64,000 nucleotides of DNA from Duganella sp. OV510 (GCF_900100205.1 NZ_FNEQ01000002.1:434001-498000); one strand, 5' to 3'; shown: positions 36,275-46,906, numbered from the stretch's first letter. Notes: generated from the letters alone by a model not told the origin. Made by a program: numbers and translations.

Positions 36275-38780
36275 TAGTTACCGCAGGAGTCCCCGCTGTC
36301 ACCGTCGCGGTCGTCGTGCGGGCGATCAAGGTTGCGGGGGCGGCGGTGCCGACCAGTTTGTTGGCCTGCTTGAACTGCGCGGTCAGTTTGCCGGGCGTGA
36401 GCGTCACCAGCGTGTAGCCCTGCGCATCGGTGTTCAAATGCTTGAGCCACGGGTTGTTGCCCAGCGCCGCCAACTGCTGCGCCAACGCCAGCAGGCTGGT
36501 GCTGAAGTCGGCATTCGATTGCAGGCCGGCCAGCACGGCACCTACCGTCGCTTCCAGCTGCGCTTCCGGCACGCCCTTCGCCGCCAGCGCGCCACGCAAC
36601 TGCACGCGCGTCTGCTCGGCCAGCGCGGCCACCGTTGGCGATGCCTTGCCCATCGTGTAGTCAAGCAGATTGAAGCTGAGGTTGACCGTGCCGATACCTG
36701 GCACCGGCACCACCAGCGGGTAGGACACCAGCGTACCGATATCGCCCAGCGATGCCGCCGCATCACGCAGGTAGCTGAAGAACGAGTCGGAGCTGATGCC
36801 GGCTGATACCAGGTCCACCATCACCGGTGTGCCGCCGCCCGTCGCGTCGAAATCATCGCTGACCGTGCCGGCGAAGAAGGCGTGAATGTCGCCGGTAAGC
36901 GCCACCACGTTCTTGACGCTATTGCTCTTCAGGTGCGCCATCAGCGCCTTGCGCTCGCTGTTGTAGCCATCCCACTGGTCGCAGTTGAGCAGGAATTTGG
37001 TGAAGAACGAGGCCAGCGCATCCTTCTTGCCCGAAGCCGCGACGAACACGGAATTGGCTTTATTCTGCTGCACCTCGGGCTTGATGTAGCCAAAGGCGAT
37101 GGTCTGCCCGGCCACGGCGGCCAGCGCGGCGCCAGTCTGGCCAGCGCTCGAAGCCGCCACGACCTTGGCGAACGTACCGACCGCAATCGACGCCTGCGCG
37201 GCAGTCAGGCCAGCCTTGATGCCGGCAGCAGCCTGCGCATCTACCGGGCCGCCGGTGGCGGCCGAGGTGGCGATGGCGGTAGCGCCAGCTTGCGCAACAG
37301 CCGCCGCAGCGCCAGCCGTTACCGCCGCCACGATCGCGCCAGCCACGGCAAAATTACCGCCCGCCGAAGCCGCCGTGGTGCCGACCGAGGTGGCCAGCGA
37401 CGATACGGCGTTCAACGCCAGCAGCGTGGCGACAGCGTCTACGCCGTTCATCCCCATGCGCAGCAGCGATACTTCATTGCCCCACAATTTCCAGGTCGAG
37501 GTGGCGGACTTCATCTTGTCCATCCACCACTGGCGCTGCGTGTTGCCGAGGATGGTGGCGGTGGTCAGCGGATCGAGGCCGATGGTCTTGGCGCCAGCCA
37601 TCTTCTGCGCTTCCACGCTGTTGAACAGATCCTGCGGCACCAGGTAGCGCGAGCCGATGCGGCCCAGCGGCTTGCCGGTGGCGGGATTCACCGACGATTC
37701 CGGAATCACGTGATCCGAGCGGTACAGGCGCTCATCGGTCATCACCAGCTGCATCAGCTTACCGAACTGGAAGTCGCGGTAGATCTTGATGTTCTGGAAG
37801 GTGGTGTTGGCCGCGTCCAGCGTGACGTCGGCCGGCATGAACTCGAACCACGCCTGGTTGGCATTGCGGCGGCGCGACGACTGATGCAGGTCCGAGCCGT
37901 CGGCGTTGAAGGAGTTATCGTAGGTCTGCGCATCCTGCCACGCATCGTCGGTGAACTCGTGGTCGTCCCACACGGCGATGAAGGCGAAGCGCTCGTGCAG
38001 CGCTTGCAGGCGCGTGTCGGTGCGGTATTTCTTGTACAGGTAGCGGTAGTCGTTCAGCGAGTTGGCATACTTGGCGCCAGCATTGCCGCTCTTGAACACG
38101 CCGTCCGGCAGCACCAGCGCGTCGTGGCGGCTTTCGACGGCGCCCAGCTGGAAGTCCTCGCCCACGGTTTCGTAGATGTAGTCGCCCAGGTGGACGATGA
38201 AGTCCAGCTGCTCGGCGGCGATCGAGGTCATCGCGCCCCAGTGGTTGACGCTCCAGTCCTGGCAGGTCATGTAGACGAATTGCAGCTGCGCGACGTCGGC
38301 ATCTGCCGCCGGCGCGGTCTTGAAGCGGCCCACGTTGGAACGGTTATCGCCGGCGATGAACTGGTAATAGTAGGTGGTGCCCGCCGTCAGGCCGGTCAGC
38401 TTGTGGCGGATGGTGTTGTCGTATTGCGTCTGCAATGACAGGCGCACATCGGCTACGGTGGCGCCGTTGAGCGCCGTGCTGCTGCCCAGCGCCGAAGCAT
38501 TGTCGACAGCGGTGACGATCAGGCGGATTGCCGTGTCGGTGCCGGCCGCCACGGCGGCGACGTTGTCGAACGATGCCGGCACGGCGCGCGTCCACAGCAG
38601 GATGCTGTCGGCGCGCGGGTCGCCCGAGGCCACGCTTTGCGGGAATTTCCACGCGCCGCTGGCCAGTGCCAGGCCGCTGTCCGCCGGGCCATCGCTGCCG
38701 CCGCAGGCCGTCAGCGCGGTGCCCGCCGCTGCCGAAACCGTGATAAAGCTGCCGAATTTGAGAAACTGCCGTCTGTCCAT
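36267..38780 (-). CDS. PhoD-like alkaline phosphatase with internal Ala-rich insert
   Basis: 837 residues, longer than most PhoD proteins. The N-terminus combines a Tat motif (DRRQFLKFG) and a lipobox (ALTACGG), so it is likely an exported, anchored lipoprotein. Catalytic motifs: 'LDFIVHLGDYIYE', 'AVWDDHEFTDD', 'ALTGDIHAFF'. Between about residues 447 and 560 lies an Ala/Gly/Thr-rich, hydrophobic insert that interrupts the usual link from 'WGNEVSLLRM' to 'CDQWDGYNSERKAL'. The insert is in frame. Acts on phosphate esters/diesters outside the cytoplasm. Confidence 0.9.
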   Translation of the reverse strand: MDRRQFLKFGSFITVSAAAGTALTACGGSDGPADSGLALASGAWKFPQSVASGDPRADSILLWTRAVPASFDNVAAVAAGTDTAIRLIVTAVDNASALGSSTALNGATVADVRLSLQTQYDNTIRHKLTGLTAGTTYYYQFIAGDNRSNVGRFKTAPAADADVAQLQFVYMTCQDWSVNHWGAMTSIAAEQLDFIVHLGDYIYETVGEDFQLGAVESRHDALVLPDGVFKSGNAGAKYANSLNDYRYLYKKYRTDTRLQALHERFAFIAVWDDHEFTDDAWQDAQTYDNSFNADGSDLHQSSRRRNANQAWFEFMPADVTLDAANTTFQNIKIYRDFQFGKLMQLVMTDERLYRSDHVIPESSVNPATGKPLGRIGSRYLVPQDLFNSVEAQKMAGAKTIGLDPLTTATILGNTQRQWWMDKMKSATSTWKLWGNEVSLLRMGMNGVDAVATLLALNAVSSLATSVGTTAASAGGNFAVAGAIVAAVTAGAAAAVAQAGATAIATSAATGGPVDAQAAAGIKAGLTAAQASIAVGTFAKVVAASSAGQTGAALAAVAGQTIAFGYIKPEVQQNKANSVFVAASGKKDALASFFTKFLLNCDQWDGYNSERKALMAHLKSNSVKNVVALTGDIHAFFAGTVSDDFDATGGGTPVMVDLVSAGISSDSFFSYLRDAAASLGDIGTLVSYPLVVPVPGIGTVNLSFNLLDYTMGKASPTVAALAEQTRVQLRGALAAKGVPEAQLEATVGAVLAGLQSNADFSTSLLALAQQLAALGNNPWLKHLNTDAQGYTLVTLTPGKLTAQFKQANKLVGTAAPATLIARTTTATVTAGTPAVTIS

Positions 38781-38974
38781 GTTCGCTCCCGCCGATGTAA
38801 TAATGTCAAAAAAGTAAACACTAACAGCGGCATGTGACAGCTTCTCTACAAAAAGTGGAGGTTGGCCTCTAGCCGTGGCCCGGGGAGGCGACGGCGGTTT
38901 TTGACTAGCCTCTTATGCTAGAATACCGCCCTCACCGCATTCTCCAACGAAATACCGCCGAAGGAAGACCGAAC

Positions 38975-39700
38975 ATGGCTGGACACAGCAAATGGGCCAA
39001 CATCAAGCATAAAAAGGCAGCAACTGACGCGAAACGCGGCAAGATCTGGACTCGCCTGATCAAGGAAATCACCGTTGCTGCGCGCATGGGCGGCGGCGAC
39101 GCGGCGACCAACCCGCGCCTGCGCCTGGCCATCGACAAGGCAGCCGACGCCAATATGCCGAAGGATAACGTGCAACGCGCGATCACCCGCGGCACCGGCG
39201 GCGAAGATGGCGCGTCATACGAAGAGGTCCGCTACGAAGGCTACGGCATCGGCGGCGCGGCGGTCATCGTCGACTGCATGACCGACAACCGCGTACGCAC
39301 CGTGGCCGAAGTCCGCAACGCCTTCAACAAGAACGGCGGCAACATGGGCACCGAGGGTTCGGTGGCCTTCATGTTCAAGCACGTTGGCCAGTTCCTGTTC
39401 GCGCCGGGCACCAATGAGGACGCGCTGATGGAAGCCGCGCTGGAAGCCGGCGCCGAAGACGTGCTGACCGATGAAGAAGGCGGCATCGAAGTGTTGTGCG
39501 GCCCGCACGATTTCGCTGGCGTCAAGGATGCGCTGGAAGCCAAGGGCTTCAAGGCCGAAGTGGCCGAGATCATCATGAAGCCTGACGCTGTCACCGGCGT
39601 CACCGGCGACAACGCGATCAAGATGCAAAAGCTGCTGGATGCGCTGGAAGCCCTGGACGATGTGCAGGAAGTGTATTCCAACGTAGAGATCGAAGACTGA
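38975..39700 (+). CDS. YebC/PmpR family transcriptional regulator
   Basis: 241 residues. '[28 protein letters not shown]' shown here as [16 protein letters not shown] is diagnostic, with '[16 protein letters not shown]' following. Newer work links some family members to translation of difficult peptides, others to transcription. ATG at 38975 follows AAGGAAGACC. The same-strand purD starts 17 bases after its stop, and this gene opens the 8-kb core run. Confidence 0.95.
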   Translation: MAGHSKWANIKHKKAATDAKRGKIWTRLIKEITVAARMGGGDAATNPRLRLAIDKAADANMPKDNVQRAITRGTGGEDGASYEEVRYEGYGIGGAAVIVDCMTDNRVRTVAEVRNAFNKNGGNMGTEGSVAFMFKHVGQFLFAPGTNEDALMEAALEAGAEDVLTDEEGGIEVLCGPHDFAGVKDALEAKGFKAEVAEIIMKPDAVTGVTGDNAIKMQKLLDALEALDDVQEVYSNVEIED

Positions 39701-39717
39701 GCGAAGACTGAGGACTT

Positions 39718-40986
39718 ATGAAAATTTTGGTAGTCGGCTCCGGCGGCCGTGAACATGCGCTGGCCTGGAAACTGGCGCAGTCCGAGCGCATCCAGATGGT
39801 GTACGTGGCCCCAGGTAATGGCGGCACCGCGCGCGACGCGCGCCTGGTCAACGTCAATATCACCGACCTGCACGAGCTGGCCAACTTCGTCGAGAGCGAA
39901 GGCATCAGCCTGACCGTGGTGGGTCCGGAGACGCCGCTGGCCGGCGGCATCGTCAACCTGTTCCGCGCACGCGGCCTGAAAGTCTTCGGCCCGAGCAAGG
40001 AAGCGGCGCAGCTGGAGTCGTCGAAAGACTTCGCCAAGGCCTTCATGCAGCGCCACGGCATTCCGACCGCCAAATACCAGACCTTCTCGGACGTGGCGCA
40101 AGCGCACGCCTACATCGATGCCAACGGCGCGCCGATCGTCATCAAGGCCGACGGCCTGGCCGCCGGCAAAGGCGTGGTGGTGGCGATGTCGCTGGAAGAA
40201 GCGCATCGCGCAGTGGACGACATGCTGGCCGATAACCGCTTCGGCGACGCCGGCGCACGCATCGTCATCGAAGAATTCCTGGCCGGCGAAGAAGCCAGCT
40301 TCATCGTCATGTGCGACGGCAAAAACATCCTGCCGCTGGCCACCAGCCAGGATCACAAGCGCCTGAAGGACAACGACGAAGGCCCGAACACCGGCGGCAT
40401 GGGCGCCTACTCGCCTGCACCTATCGTCACGCCGGCCATGCACGCCCGCGTGATGCGCGAGATCATCAACCCGACCGTCGCCGGCATGGCCAAGGACGGC
40501 ATCGTCTTCACCGGCTTCCTGTACGCCGGCCTGATGATCGACGCTGCCGGCAACCCGCGCACGCTGGAATTCAACTGCCGCATGGGCGATCCGGAAACCC
40601 AGCCTATCATGTCGCGCCTGAAGACCGACCTGGTGACGGTGATGGAACACGCCGTCAACGGCACGTTGGACCAGATCGAGCTGGAATGGGACCGCCGCAC
40701 CGCCGTTGGCGTGGTGCTGGCCGCCGCCGGCTATCCGGACGCGCCGCTGAAAGGCGCCGTCATCGACGGCATCCCGGCTGAGACGCCGGAATCGGTGAGC
40801 TTCCACGCCGGCACCGCCGATGTGGACGGCCGGCTGCAAGTCACCGGTGGCCGCGTCCTATGCGTGGTCGGCCTGGGCGACAGCATCAAGCTGGCGCAGA
40901 AACAGGCTTATGAAGTGGTCGACCAGATCAGCTTTGAAGGCATGCAGTGCCGCCGCGACATCGGCTGGCGTGGACTGAAGCACTAA
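39718..40986 (+). CDS. purD: Phosphoribosylamine-glycine ligase
   Basis: 422 residues, full length ATP-grasp enzyme: '[19 protein letters not shown]', '[20 protein letters not shown]', '[17 protein letters not shown]', '[16 protein letters not shown]'. Second step of purine synthesis. hemF follows immediately (one base between), a case of tight operon packing. Confidence 0.97.
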   Translation: MKILVVGSGGREHALAWKLAQSERIQMVYVAPGNGGTARDARLVNVNITDLHELANFVESEGISLTVVGPETPLAGGIVNLFRARGLKVFGPSKEAAQLESSKDFAKAFMQRHGIPTAKYQTFSDVAQAHAYIDANGAPIVIKADGLAAGKGVVVAMSLEEAHRAVDDMLADNRFGDAGARIVIEEFLAGEEASFIVMCDGKNILPLATSQDHKRLKDNDEGPNTGGMGAYSPAPIVTPAMHARVMREIINPTVAGMAKDGIVFTGFLYAGLMIDAAGNPRTLEFNCRMGDPETQPIMSRLKTDLVTVMEHAVNGTLDQIELEWDRRTAVGVVLAAAGYPDAPLKGAVIDGIPAETPESVSFHAGTADVDGRLQVTGGRVLCVVGLGDSIKLAQKQAYEVVDQISFEGMQCRRDIGWRGLKH

Positions 40987-40987
40987 G

Positions 40988-41902
40988 ATGTCCAGCGCCC
41001 CCCATCCTTCGGCAGTCAAAGCCTGGCTGCTTGACCTGCAAGCCCGCATCGTGCAGGGACTGGAAGCCGTCGACGGCACGCCATTCCTGCGCGATGAATG
41101 GCAACGCGCCGAAGGTGGCGGCGGCATTTCGCGCCTGGTGGAAGAAGGCAATGTGATCGAGCGCGGTGGCGTCAACTTCTCGCACGTGATGGGCGCCAGG
41201 CTGCCGCCGTCGGCGTCGGCACACCGCCCGGACCTGGGCGGCCAGCCATGGGAAGCGATGGGTGTGTCGCTGGTGATCCATCCGCGCAATCCGTATGCGC
41301 CGACGGTGCACATGAACGTGCGCTTCTTCAGCACCACCAATGCAGCCGGCGAGCCGGTCTGGTGGTTCGGCGGCGGCATGGACCTGACGCCGTACTACGG
41401 CAACCAGCAAGACGTGAAGCACTTCCACCAGACCTGCCATGACGCCCTCGCCCCGTTCGGCGACGAGCTGCATGCGAAGTTTAAAAAGTGGTGCGACGAA
41501 TACTTTTACCTGAAACACCGCCAGGAGGCGCGCGGCGTCGGCGGCATCTTCTTTGATGACTACAACACCGCTGGTTTCGAGCAAAGCTACGCCATGGCGC
41601 AAAGCGTCGGCGATGCCTTCCTCAAGGCCTACCTGCCGATACTGGACGCGCGCAAGGACACGCCATACGGCGAGCGCGAACGCGACTTCCAGGCTTACCG
41701 GCGCGGCCGCTATGTCGAATTCAATCTGGTATTCGACCGTGGCACGCTGTTTGGCCTGCAATCGGGCGGCCGCACCGAAGCGATCCTGATGTCGATGCCG
41801 CCGATCGTCAAATGGCGCTATCGCTGGGAACCTGAAGCCGGTTCGCCGGAAGCGGCGCTGTACACCGACTTCCTGCCGCATCGCGACTGGCTCGCCGCAT
41901 AA
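40988..41902 (+). CDS. hemF: Oxygen-dependent coproporphyrinogen III oxidase
   Basis: 304 residues: '[26 protein letters not shown]', '[30 protein letters not shown]', '[34 protein letters not shown]' are the HemF signatures, quoted here in parts: [11 protein letters not shown] and [16 protein letters not shown]. It oxidatively decarboxylates coproporphyrinogen III in heme synthesis. Confidence 0.97.
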   Translation: MSSAPHPSAVKAWLLDLQARIVQGLEAVDGTPFLRDEWQRAEGGGGISRLVEEGNVIERGGVNFSHVMGARLPPSASAHRPDLGGQPWEAMGVSLVIHPRNPYAPTVHMNVRFFSTTNAAGEPVWWFGGGMDLTPYYGNQQDVKHFHQTCHDALAPFGDELHAKFKKWCDEYFYLKHRQEARGVGGIFFDDYNTAGFEQSYAMAQSVGDAFLKAYLPILDARKDTPYGERERDFQAYRRGRYVEFNLVFDRGTLFGLQSGGRTEAILMSMPPIVKWRYRWEPEAGSPEAALYTDFLPHRDWLAA

Positions 41903-41915
41903 GGATGGCCTTCTG

Positions 41916-42575
41916 ATGGTCTACCGAACCGCACTGCTGGGAGGCAGCTACGATCCGGTGCATCGAGGTCATGTCGCGTTGGGCGAATATTTCGCCAATC
42001 TGCTGCAAGTCGACCAGTTGCGCGTGATCCCCACCGGGCTGCCGTGGCAGAAAGCCTCGCTGAAAGCGTCGGCGCAACAGCGCGCCGACATGGTGGCGCT
42101 GGCGTTTGCCGGCCGCCCGTTCAGCGTCGCGGTCGACATGCAGGAGATTGCGCGTGGCGCCCAGGGGCTGCCGACGTATTCCATCGATACGCTGCGCCAG
42201 ATCCGCGCCGAACTGGGACCTCAGGCCTCCATCAGCTTTTTGATGGGCGCCGACCAGCTGCAGCGGCTCGACACCTGGCACGAATGGCAAGCGCTGTTCA
42301 GCTACGCGCATTTCTGCGTGGCCGCCCGCCCAGGCTATGACATTGCCACCGCCGGCCTGCCGCCGGTAGTGGCCGAGGCGTTTTCCAGCCGACTGGGAAC
42401 GCCTGAACAAATCCGTAACACGCCGCATGGTCTGACGTATCTGGCACAGGACTTCGCGGTGGATATCTCTGCCACCCGGATACGTGCGGCATTACAACGG
42501 GGGGAGAAGGCGGACTCGCTTATCCCGCCGCTAGTGCTAGACTATATTGAACAACACAATTTATATAAAAGCTAA
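41916..42575 (+). CDS. nadD: Nicotinate-nucleotide adenylyltransferase
   Basis: 219 residues. 'LLGGSYDPVHRGHVAL' (HxGH site), 'MGADQLQRLDTWHEW' and 'ISATRIRAAL' (ISxTxIR) are diagnostic. It makes deamido-NAD from nicotinate mononucleotide. Its stop overlaps the ATG of rsfS by one base, the conserved nadD-rsfS coupling. Confidence 0.97.
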   Translation: MVYRTALLGGSYDPVHRGHVALGEYFANLLQVDQLRVIPTGLPWQKASLKASAQQRADMVALAFAGRPFSVAVDMQEIARGAQGLPTYSIDTLRQIRAELGPQASISFLMGADQLQRLDTWHEWQALFSYAHFCVAARPGYDIATAGLPPVVAEAFSSRLGTPEQIRNTPHGLTYLAQDFAVDISATRIRAALQRGEKADSLIPPLVLDYIEQHNLYKS

Positions 42576-43261
42576 TGGACATCAAAAAACTGCAAACCCT
42601 GGTCGTTGACGCCCTCGAAGACGTCAAGGCCCAAGACATCGTCCTGTTCGACACGACCCACCTCACCAGCCTGTTCGACCGCATCGCGATCGCTTCCGGC
42701 ACCTCCAACCGTCAGACCAAGGCGCTGGCCGCCTCGGTGCGCGACAAGGTCAAGGCTGCCGGCGGCGACGTCTACGGCATGGAAGGCGAGGACACCGGTG
42801 AATGGGTGCTGGTCGACCTGGGCGACATGATCGTCCACATCATGCAGGCGCCGATCCGCGCCTACTACCGCCTGGAAGAAATCTGGGGCGACAAGCCGGT
42901 GAAACTGGGCGCCGCCAAGCGCAAGGGCACCAAGGAAGCCGAAGAAGCCGAACCGAAAAAGATCAGCAGCCACCTGGCCGCCGGCAAGAAAGCCGCTGCT
43001 GCCGAAGCTGTGGTCGAGAAGAAGCCAGCCGCGCGCAAGCCGGCCGCCGCCAAGACCACTGCTACCGCCGCGACCAAGAAAACCGCCGCCAAGCCAGCCG
43101 CTATCCCGGCCGGCAAGAAGATCAAGGTTGGCGCACCGAAGGCCACCGTCGCCGCTGTGAAAGCACTGAAGGCAGCGCCGAAGCCACGCTCAACCAAGCC
43201 TAAGGCGGAAGAAGCACCGGCCAAGACGGTCATCAAGCGCATCAAGAAGACCGAAGAGTAA
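42575..43261 (+). CDS. rsfS: Ribosomal silencing factor RsfS with Lys/Ala-rich tail
   Basis: 228 residues, against about 105-130 for typical RsfS. The first ~115 residues are the normal domain: 'VVDALEDVKAQDIVLFDTTHLTSLFDRIAIASG' and 'WVLVDLGDMIVHIMQAPIRAYYRLEEIWGD'. It binds L14 (uL14) and blocks subunit joining in starvation. The rest (about 125-228) is an Ala/Lys/Pro-rich, histone H1-like tail (KKPAARKPAAAK, KKTAAKPAA). The tail is in frame and typical of basic disordered nucleic-acid-binding extensions. Confidence 0.93.
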   Translation: MDIKKLQTLVVDALEDVKAQDIVLFDTTHLTSLFDRIAIASGTSNRQTKALAASVRDKVKAAGGDVYGMEGEDTGEWVLVDLGDMIVHIMQAPIRAYYRLEEIWGDKPVKLGAAKRKGTKEAEEAEPKKISSHLAAGKKAAAAEAVVEKKPAARKPAAAKTTATAATKKTAAKPAAIPAGKKIKVGAPKATVAAVKALKAAPKPRSTKPKAEEAPAKTVIKRIKKTEE

Positions 43262-43267
43262 TCCGGG

Positions 43268-43738
43268 ATGCAGCTGATCATCGCTGCGGTCGGGCACAAG
43301 ATGCCGGCCTGGATCGAAACCGGCTACGCCGAGTACGTGAAGCGCATGCCGCCGGAACTGAAGATCGTGCTGAAGGAAATCAAGCCGGTCGAGCGCTCCG
43401 GCAGCAAGACTGCCGCCACTGCGATGGCGCTGGAACGCGAGCGCATCGAGGCGGCGCTGCCGAAATCGGTGCGCATCATCGCGCTGGATGAACGCGGCAA
43501 GGACCTGACTTCGGTGGGTCTGTCGCAGCAGCTGGAAGCCTGGCAGCAGGACGGCCGCGACACCGCCTTCCTGATCGGCGGCGCCGACGGCCTCGATCCG
43601 GCGCTGAAGGCACGTGCCGAAGGGCTGATCCGCATCTCCAGCATGACGCTGCCGCATGGCATGGTGCGGGTGATGCTGGCCGAGCAGCTGTACCGCGCCT
43701 GGACCATCACGCAGAACCACCCTTATCACCGCGTATAA
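43268..43738 (+). CDS. rlmH: 23S rRNA (pseudouridine1915-N3)-methyltransferase
   Basis: 156 residues. SPOUT-fold markers '[19 protein letters not shown]', 'FLIGGADGL' and '[22 protein letters not shown]' with the C-terminal 'NHPYHRV'. It methylates helix 69 of 23S rRNA. Six bases after rsfS, four bases before maf. Confidence 0.97.
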   Translation: MQLIIAAVGHKMPAWIETGYAEYVKRMPPELKIVLKEIKPVERSGSKTAATAMALERERIEAALPKSVRIIALDERGKDLTSVGLSQQLEAWQQDGRDTAFLIGGADGLDPALKARAEGLIRISSMTLPHGMVRVMLAEQLYRAWTITQNHPYHRV

Positions 43739-43742
43739 CAAT

Positions 43743-44363
43743 ATGAAGCCGGTTGAAAAGAAGATTTACCTTGCATCGAAAAGTCCGCGCCGGCGTGAGC
43801 TGCTGCGCCAGGTCGGCATCGACTTCGAACTGCTGCTGCTGCGCAGCGACGGCCCGCGCGGCCCGGATGTGACCGAAGAAGTGCTGCCCGGCGAAGCGCC
43901 GCTTGACTACGTCGCCCGCGTGGCCAAGGAAAAAGCCGTTTGTGCGGCTGAGCTGGTGGTCAAGCGCCGCATGGCGCCGCGCCCGGTGCTGTCGGCCGAC
44001 ACCACCGTCACCATCGACGGCGCCATCCTCGGCAAGCCGGCCAACGCCGCCGAAGCCACCGCCATGCTGCAACAGCTGTCGGGCCGCACGCACCAGGTGC
44101 TGACCGCGATCGCGGTGCAAACCGCCAGCTTCTCGGCGCAGATCACGCAAGTGTCTGAAGTCCGCTTCGGCGTGCTGTCGCCAGCCGCCATCGCCGCCTA
44201 TTGCGCCTCGTCCGAGCCTTACGACAAGGCCGGCGGCTACGGCATCCAGGGGCCGGCCGCGCAATTCATCGAACATATCTCCGGCAGCCATTCCGGCATC
44301 ATGGGCCTGCCCATCTACGAAACAGTGCAACTGCTGCGCCAGGCCGGACTGCCACTACCCTGA
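43743..44363 (+). CDS. Maf family nucleotide pyrophosphatase
   Basis: 206 residues: 'LASKSPRRRELLRQVGIDFELL', 'VLSADTTVTIDGAILGKP', 'GGYGIQGPAAQFIEHISGSHSGIMGLPIYET' (quoted as SPRRRELLRQ, SADTTV, GSHSGIMGLP). House-cleaning hydrolase of modified NTPs (m7GTP/dTTP/UTP type). Part of the core run. Confidence 0.95.
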   Translation: MKPVEKKIYLASKSPRRRELLRQVGIDFELLLLRSDGPRGPDVTEEVLPGEAPLDYVARVAKEKAVCAAELVVKRRMAPRPVLSADTTVTIDGAILGKPANAAEATAMLQQLSGRTHQVLTAIAVQTASFSAQITQVSEVRFGVLSPAAIAAYCASSEPYDKAGGYGIQGPAAQFIEHISGSHSGIMGLPIYETVQLLRQAGLPLP

Positions 44364-44390
44364 GTTTCATCACCGCCAGCGGGAGGACAC

Positions 44391-45401
44391 ATGCATCACA
44401 TGGAACGTCGTACCGCGTGGCGCCTGCTGGCCGCACTGGCCGCCACGGCGGCGTTGCCGTCGTCGGCGCAAGTTCCCGCCCCCATCATCCTGCTGATCGA
44501 AAGCTACCACGCCGGCTTTGAATGGGATGCCGGCTACAAGACAGCCTTGCAGGCGCGCCTGGAGCCGGCCTGCCGGCTGGTCAGCTTTGAACTCGATACC
44601 AAGCGTCTGCCGCCCGAGCGCCACGCCGCGATGGCGGACCAGGCCTGGGCCACCTACCTGAAACTCAAGCCGGCACTGGTGATCCTCGGCGACGACGCCG
44701 CGCTCAGCATGCTGGCCGGCCGGCTGGGCGCAACCAGCACGCCGGTGATCTACCTCGGCATCAACAACAACCCACGCGCCTATTACGACCCTGCCAAGGT
44801 CAGTAATATCACCGGCGTTCTGGAACGGCCGCTGGTCAAGCGCAACGTGGCGCAGTTGCGCAAGCTGCTGCCGGCGGCAAGGCGGGTGCTGTTCCTGTTC
44901 GATACCAGCACCACCTCCACCGTGTTGTTCAGCGAGGTTTTCCAGGGCCATGCGCGGCAGCGTATCGAGGGCCTGGACGTCGACATCAAGCTGATAACCG
45001 AATGGCGCGACTGGAAAGCCGAAGTGCTGGGTGCACGCGGCAACGGCTACGACGCCATCTTCCTCGGCACCTACCAGGCAGTGCGCGGCGACGCCACCTT
45101 GCCACATTCGGAAACCGGCATGCTGCGCTGGAGTTCGGAGAACACGCCGGTTCCGCTCTTCGGCCTGTGGGACTTTTACGTTGGCGCCGACCGCGTGGCC
45201 GGTGGCCTGGTGCTGGACGGCCGCGAACAAGGCATGGCAGCGGCCGACATCGCGCTGCGCATCCTGGGCGGCGCGGCGCCGCGCAACATCTATCCAGTAA
45301 CCGCGCAGCGCGGCCGCTTCGTCTTCAGCCGCGCGCAATTGCAGCGCCATCGCATCACGCTGCCGGCCGACATTGCCGCTCAGGCGCGCCTGGTTGACTG
45401 A
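44391..45401 (+). CDS. Periplasmic ABC-type substrate-binding protein
   Basis: 336 residues. A signal peptide is visible (RRTAWRLLAALAATAALPSSAQ), then an ABC_sub_bind-like two-lobe fold ('ILLIESYHAGFEWDAGYKTAL', 'PALVILGDDAALSMLAGRLG', 'PVIYLGINNNPRAYYDP'). Ligand unknown. No permease genes are nearby; such orphan receptors sometimes serve as sensory input modules. GGGAGGAC precedes the ATG. Confidence 0.85.
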   Translation: MHHMERRTAWRLLAALAATAALPSSAQVPAPIILLIESYHAGFEWDAGYKTALQARLEPACRLVSFELDTKRLPPERHAAMADQAWATYLKLKPALVILGDDAALSMLAGRLGATSTPVIYLGINNNPRAYYDPAKVSNITGVLERPLVKRNVAQLRKLLPAARRVLFLFDTSTTSTVLFSEVFQGHARQRIEGLDVDIKLITEWRDWKAEVLGARGNGYDAIFLGTYQAVRGDATLPHSETGMLRWSSENTPVPLFGLWDFYVGADRVAGGLVLDGREQGMAAADIALRILGGAAPRNIYPVTAQRGRFVFSRAQLQRHRITLPADIAAQARLVD

Positions 45402-45439
45402 GGTTTGCCGCCCCGCAAACGCCCGTGTATGATCGGGGC

Positions 45440-46906
45440 ATGAACGAAGATATCCTGATTAACATCACACCGCAGGAAACCCGCGTCGCCCTGATCATGC
45501 AGGGCGCCGTGCAGGAACTGCACATAGAACGCACGCTGACGCGCGGCTTGGCCGGCAATGTCTATTCCGGCAAGGTAGTGCGGGTGCTGCCCGGCATGCA
45601 GTCGGCCTTTATCGACATCGGCCTGGAACGGGCGGCCTTCCTGCACGTCGCCGACATCTGGGAGGCGCGCCCGCACGATGGCGGCTCGAATGCCACGCCG
45701 ACGCCGATCGAAAAGCTGCTGTTTGACGGCCAGGTGCTGACGGTGCAGGTGATCAAGGACCCGATCGGCACCAAGGGCGCACGCCTGTCGACGCAGATCT
45801 CGATCGCCGGCCGCATGCTGGTGTATTTGCCGCAGGATGGGCATATCGGAGTATCGCAGAAAATCGAGAAAGAGTCGGAGCGCGAAGCGCTGCGCACGCG
45901 TTTGCAAAGCCTGCTGCCGAAGGAAGAAAAAGGCGGCTACATCATCCGCACCCAGGCCGAGGATGCGTCGGATGCCGACATCGCCGGCGACGTCGAATAC
46001 CTGCGCAAGACCTGGGCCGCGATCACCCACGGCGCGCGCACCCGGCCGGCCACCACGCTGCTGCATCAGGACTTGAGCCTGGCGCAGCGCGTGCTGCGCG
46101 ACTTCGTGCACGAAGAGACGGCCACCATCCAGGTCGACTCGCGCGAGAATTATGTGAACCTGCAGGAGTTCGGCCAGGCCTACACGCCCGGCGTGCTGCC
46201 ACGGCTGCACCACTACACCGGCGAGCGGCCGCTGTTCGACCTGTATGGCGTGGAAGAAGAAATCCTGCGCGCGCTGGGCCGGCGCGTCGACCTCAAGTCG
46301 GGCGGCTACCTGATCGTCGACCAGACCGAGGCGATGACCACCATCGACGTCAACACCGGCGGCTTTGTCGGCGGGCGAAATTTTGCCGACACCATCTTCA
46401 AGACCAATCTGGAAGCGGCGCATGCGATTGCACGCCAGCTGCGGCTGCGCAACCTGGGCGGCATCATCATCCTCGACTTCATCGACATGGAGAACACCGA
46501 ACACCGCACCGCCGTGCTCGGCGAGTTGAAGAAAGCCCTGTCGCGCGACCGCACCAAGGTATCGGTCAGCAGCTTCTCGGCGCTGGGACTGGTGGAGATG
46601 ACGCGCAAGCGCACGCGCGAATCGCTGGCGCATATCCTGTGCGAGCCCTGTCCGGCCTGCAACGGCAAGGGCCAGGTCAAAACCTCGCGCACCATCTGCT
46701 ACGAAATCCTGCGCGAGCTGCTGCGCGAAGCCAAACAATTCAACCCGCGCGAATTCCGCATCCTCGCCTCGCAGGAAGTGGTCGACATGTTCCTGGAAGA
46801 AGAATCGCAGCACCTCGCCATGCTGGGCGACTTCATCGGCAAGAAGATTTCGCTACAGGTGGAAACCGCCTACCATCAGGAACAGTACGACGTGATTTTG
46901 ATGTAG
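45440..46906 (+). CDS. rng: Ribonuclease G
   Basis: 488 residues. S1 domain near the N-terminus ('GNVYSGKVVRVLPGMQSAFIDIGLERAAFLHV'), the RNase E/G catalytic core ('TTIDVNTGGFVGGRNFADTIFKTNLEAAHAIARQLRLRNLGGIIILDFIDM' with the metal Asp in IILDFIDM), and the zinc-link CEPCPACNGKG. It processes 16S rRNA 5' ends and decays mRNA. ATG at 45440 is the family start. Its last 74 bases overlap the convergent gene 46833-47258. Last gene of the core run. Confidence 0.96.
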   Translation: MNEDILINITPQETRVALIMQGAVQELHIERTLTRGLAGNVYSGKVVRVLPGMQSAFIDIGLERAAFLHVADIWEARPHDGGSNATPTPIEKLLFDGQVLTVQVIKDPIGTKGARLSTQISIAGRMLVYLPQDGHIGVSQKIEKESEREALRTRLQSLLPKEEKGGYIIRTQAEDASDADIAGDVEYLRKTWAAITHGARTRPATTLLHQDLSLAQRVLRDFVHEETATIQVDSRENYVNLQEFGQAYTPGVLPRLHHYTGERPLFDLYGVEEEILRALGRRVDLKSGGYLIVDQTEAMTTIDVNTGGFVGGRNFADTIFKTNLEAAHAIARQLRLRNLGGIIILDFIDMENTEHRTAVLGELKKALSRDRTKVSVSSFSALGLVEMTRKRTRESLAHILCEPCPACNGKGQVKTSRTICYEILRELLREAKQFNPREFRILASQEVVDMFLEEESQHLAMLGDFIGKKISLQVETAYHQEQYDVILM

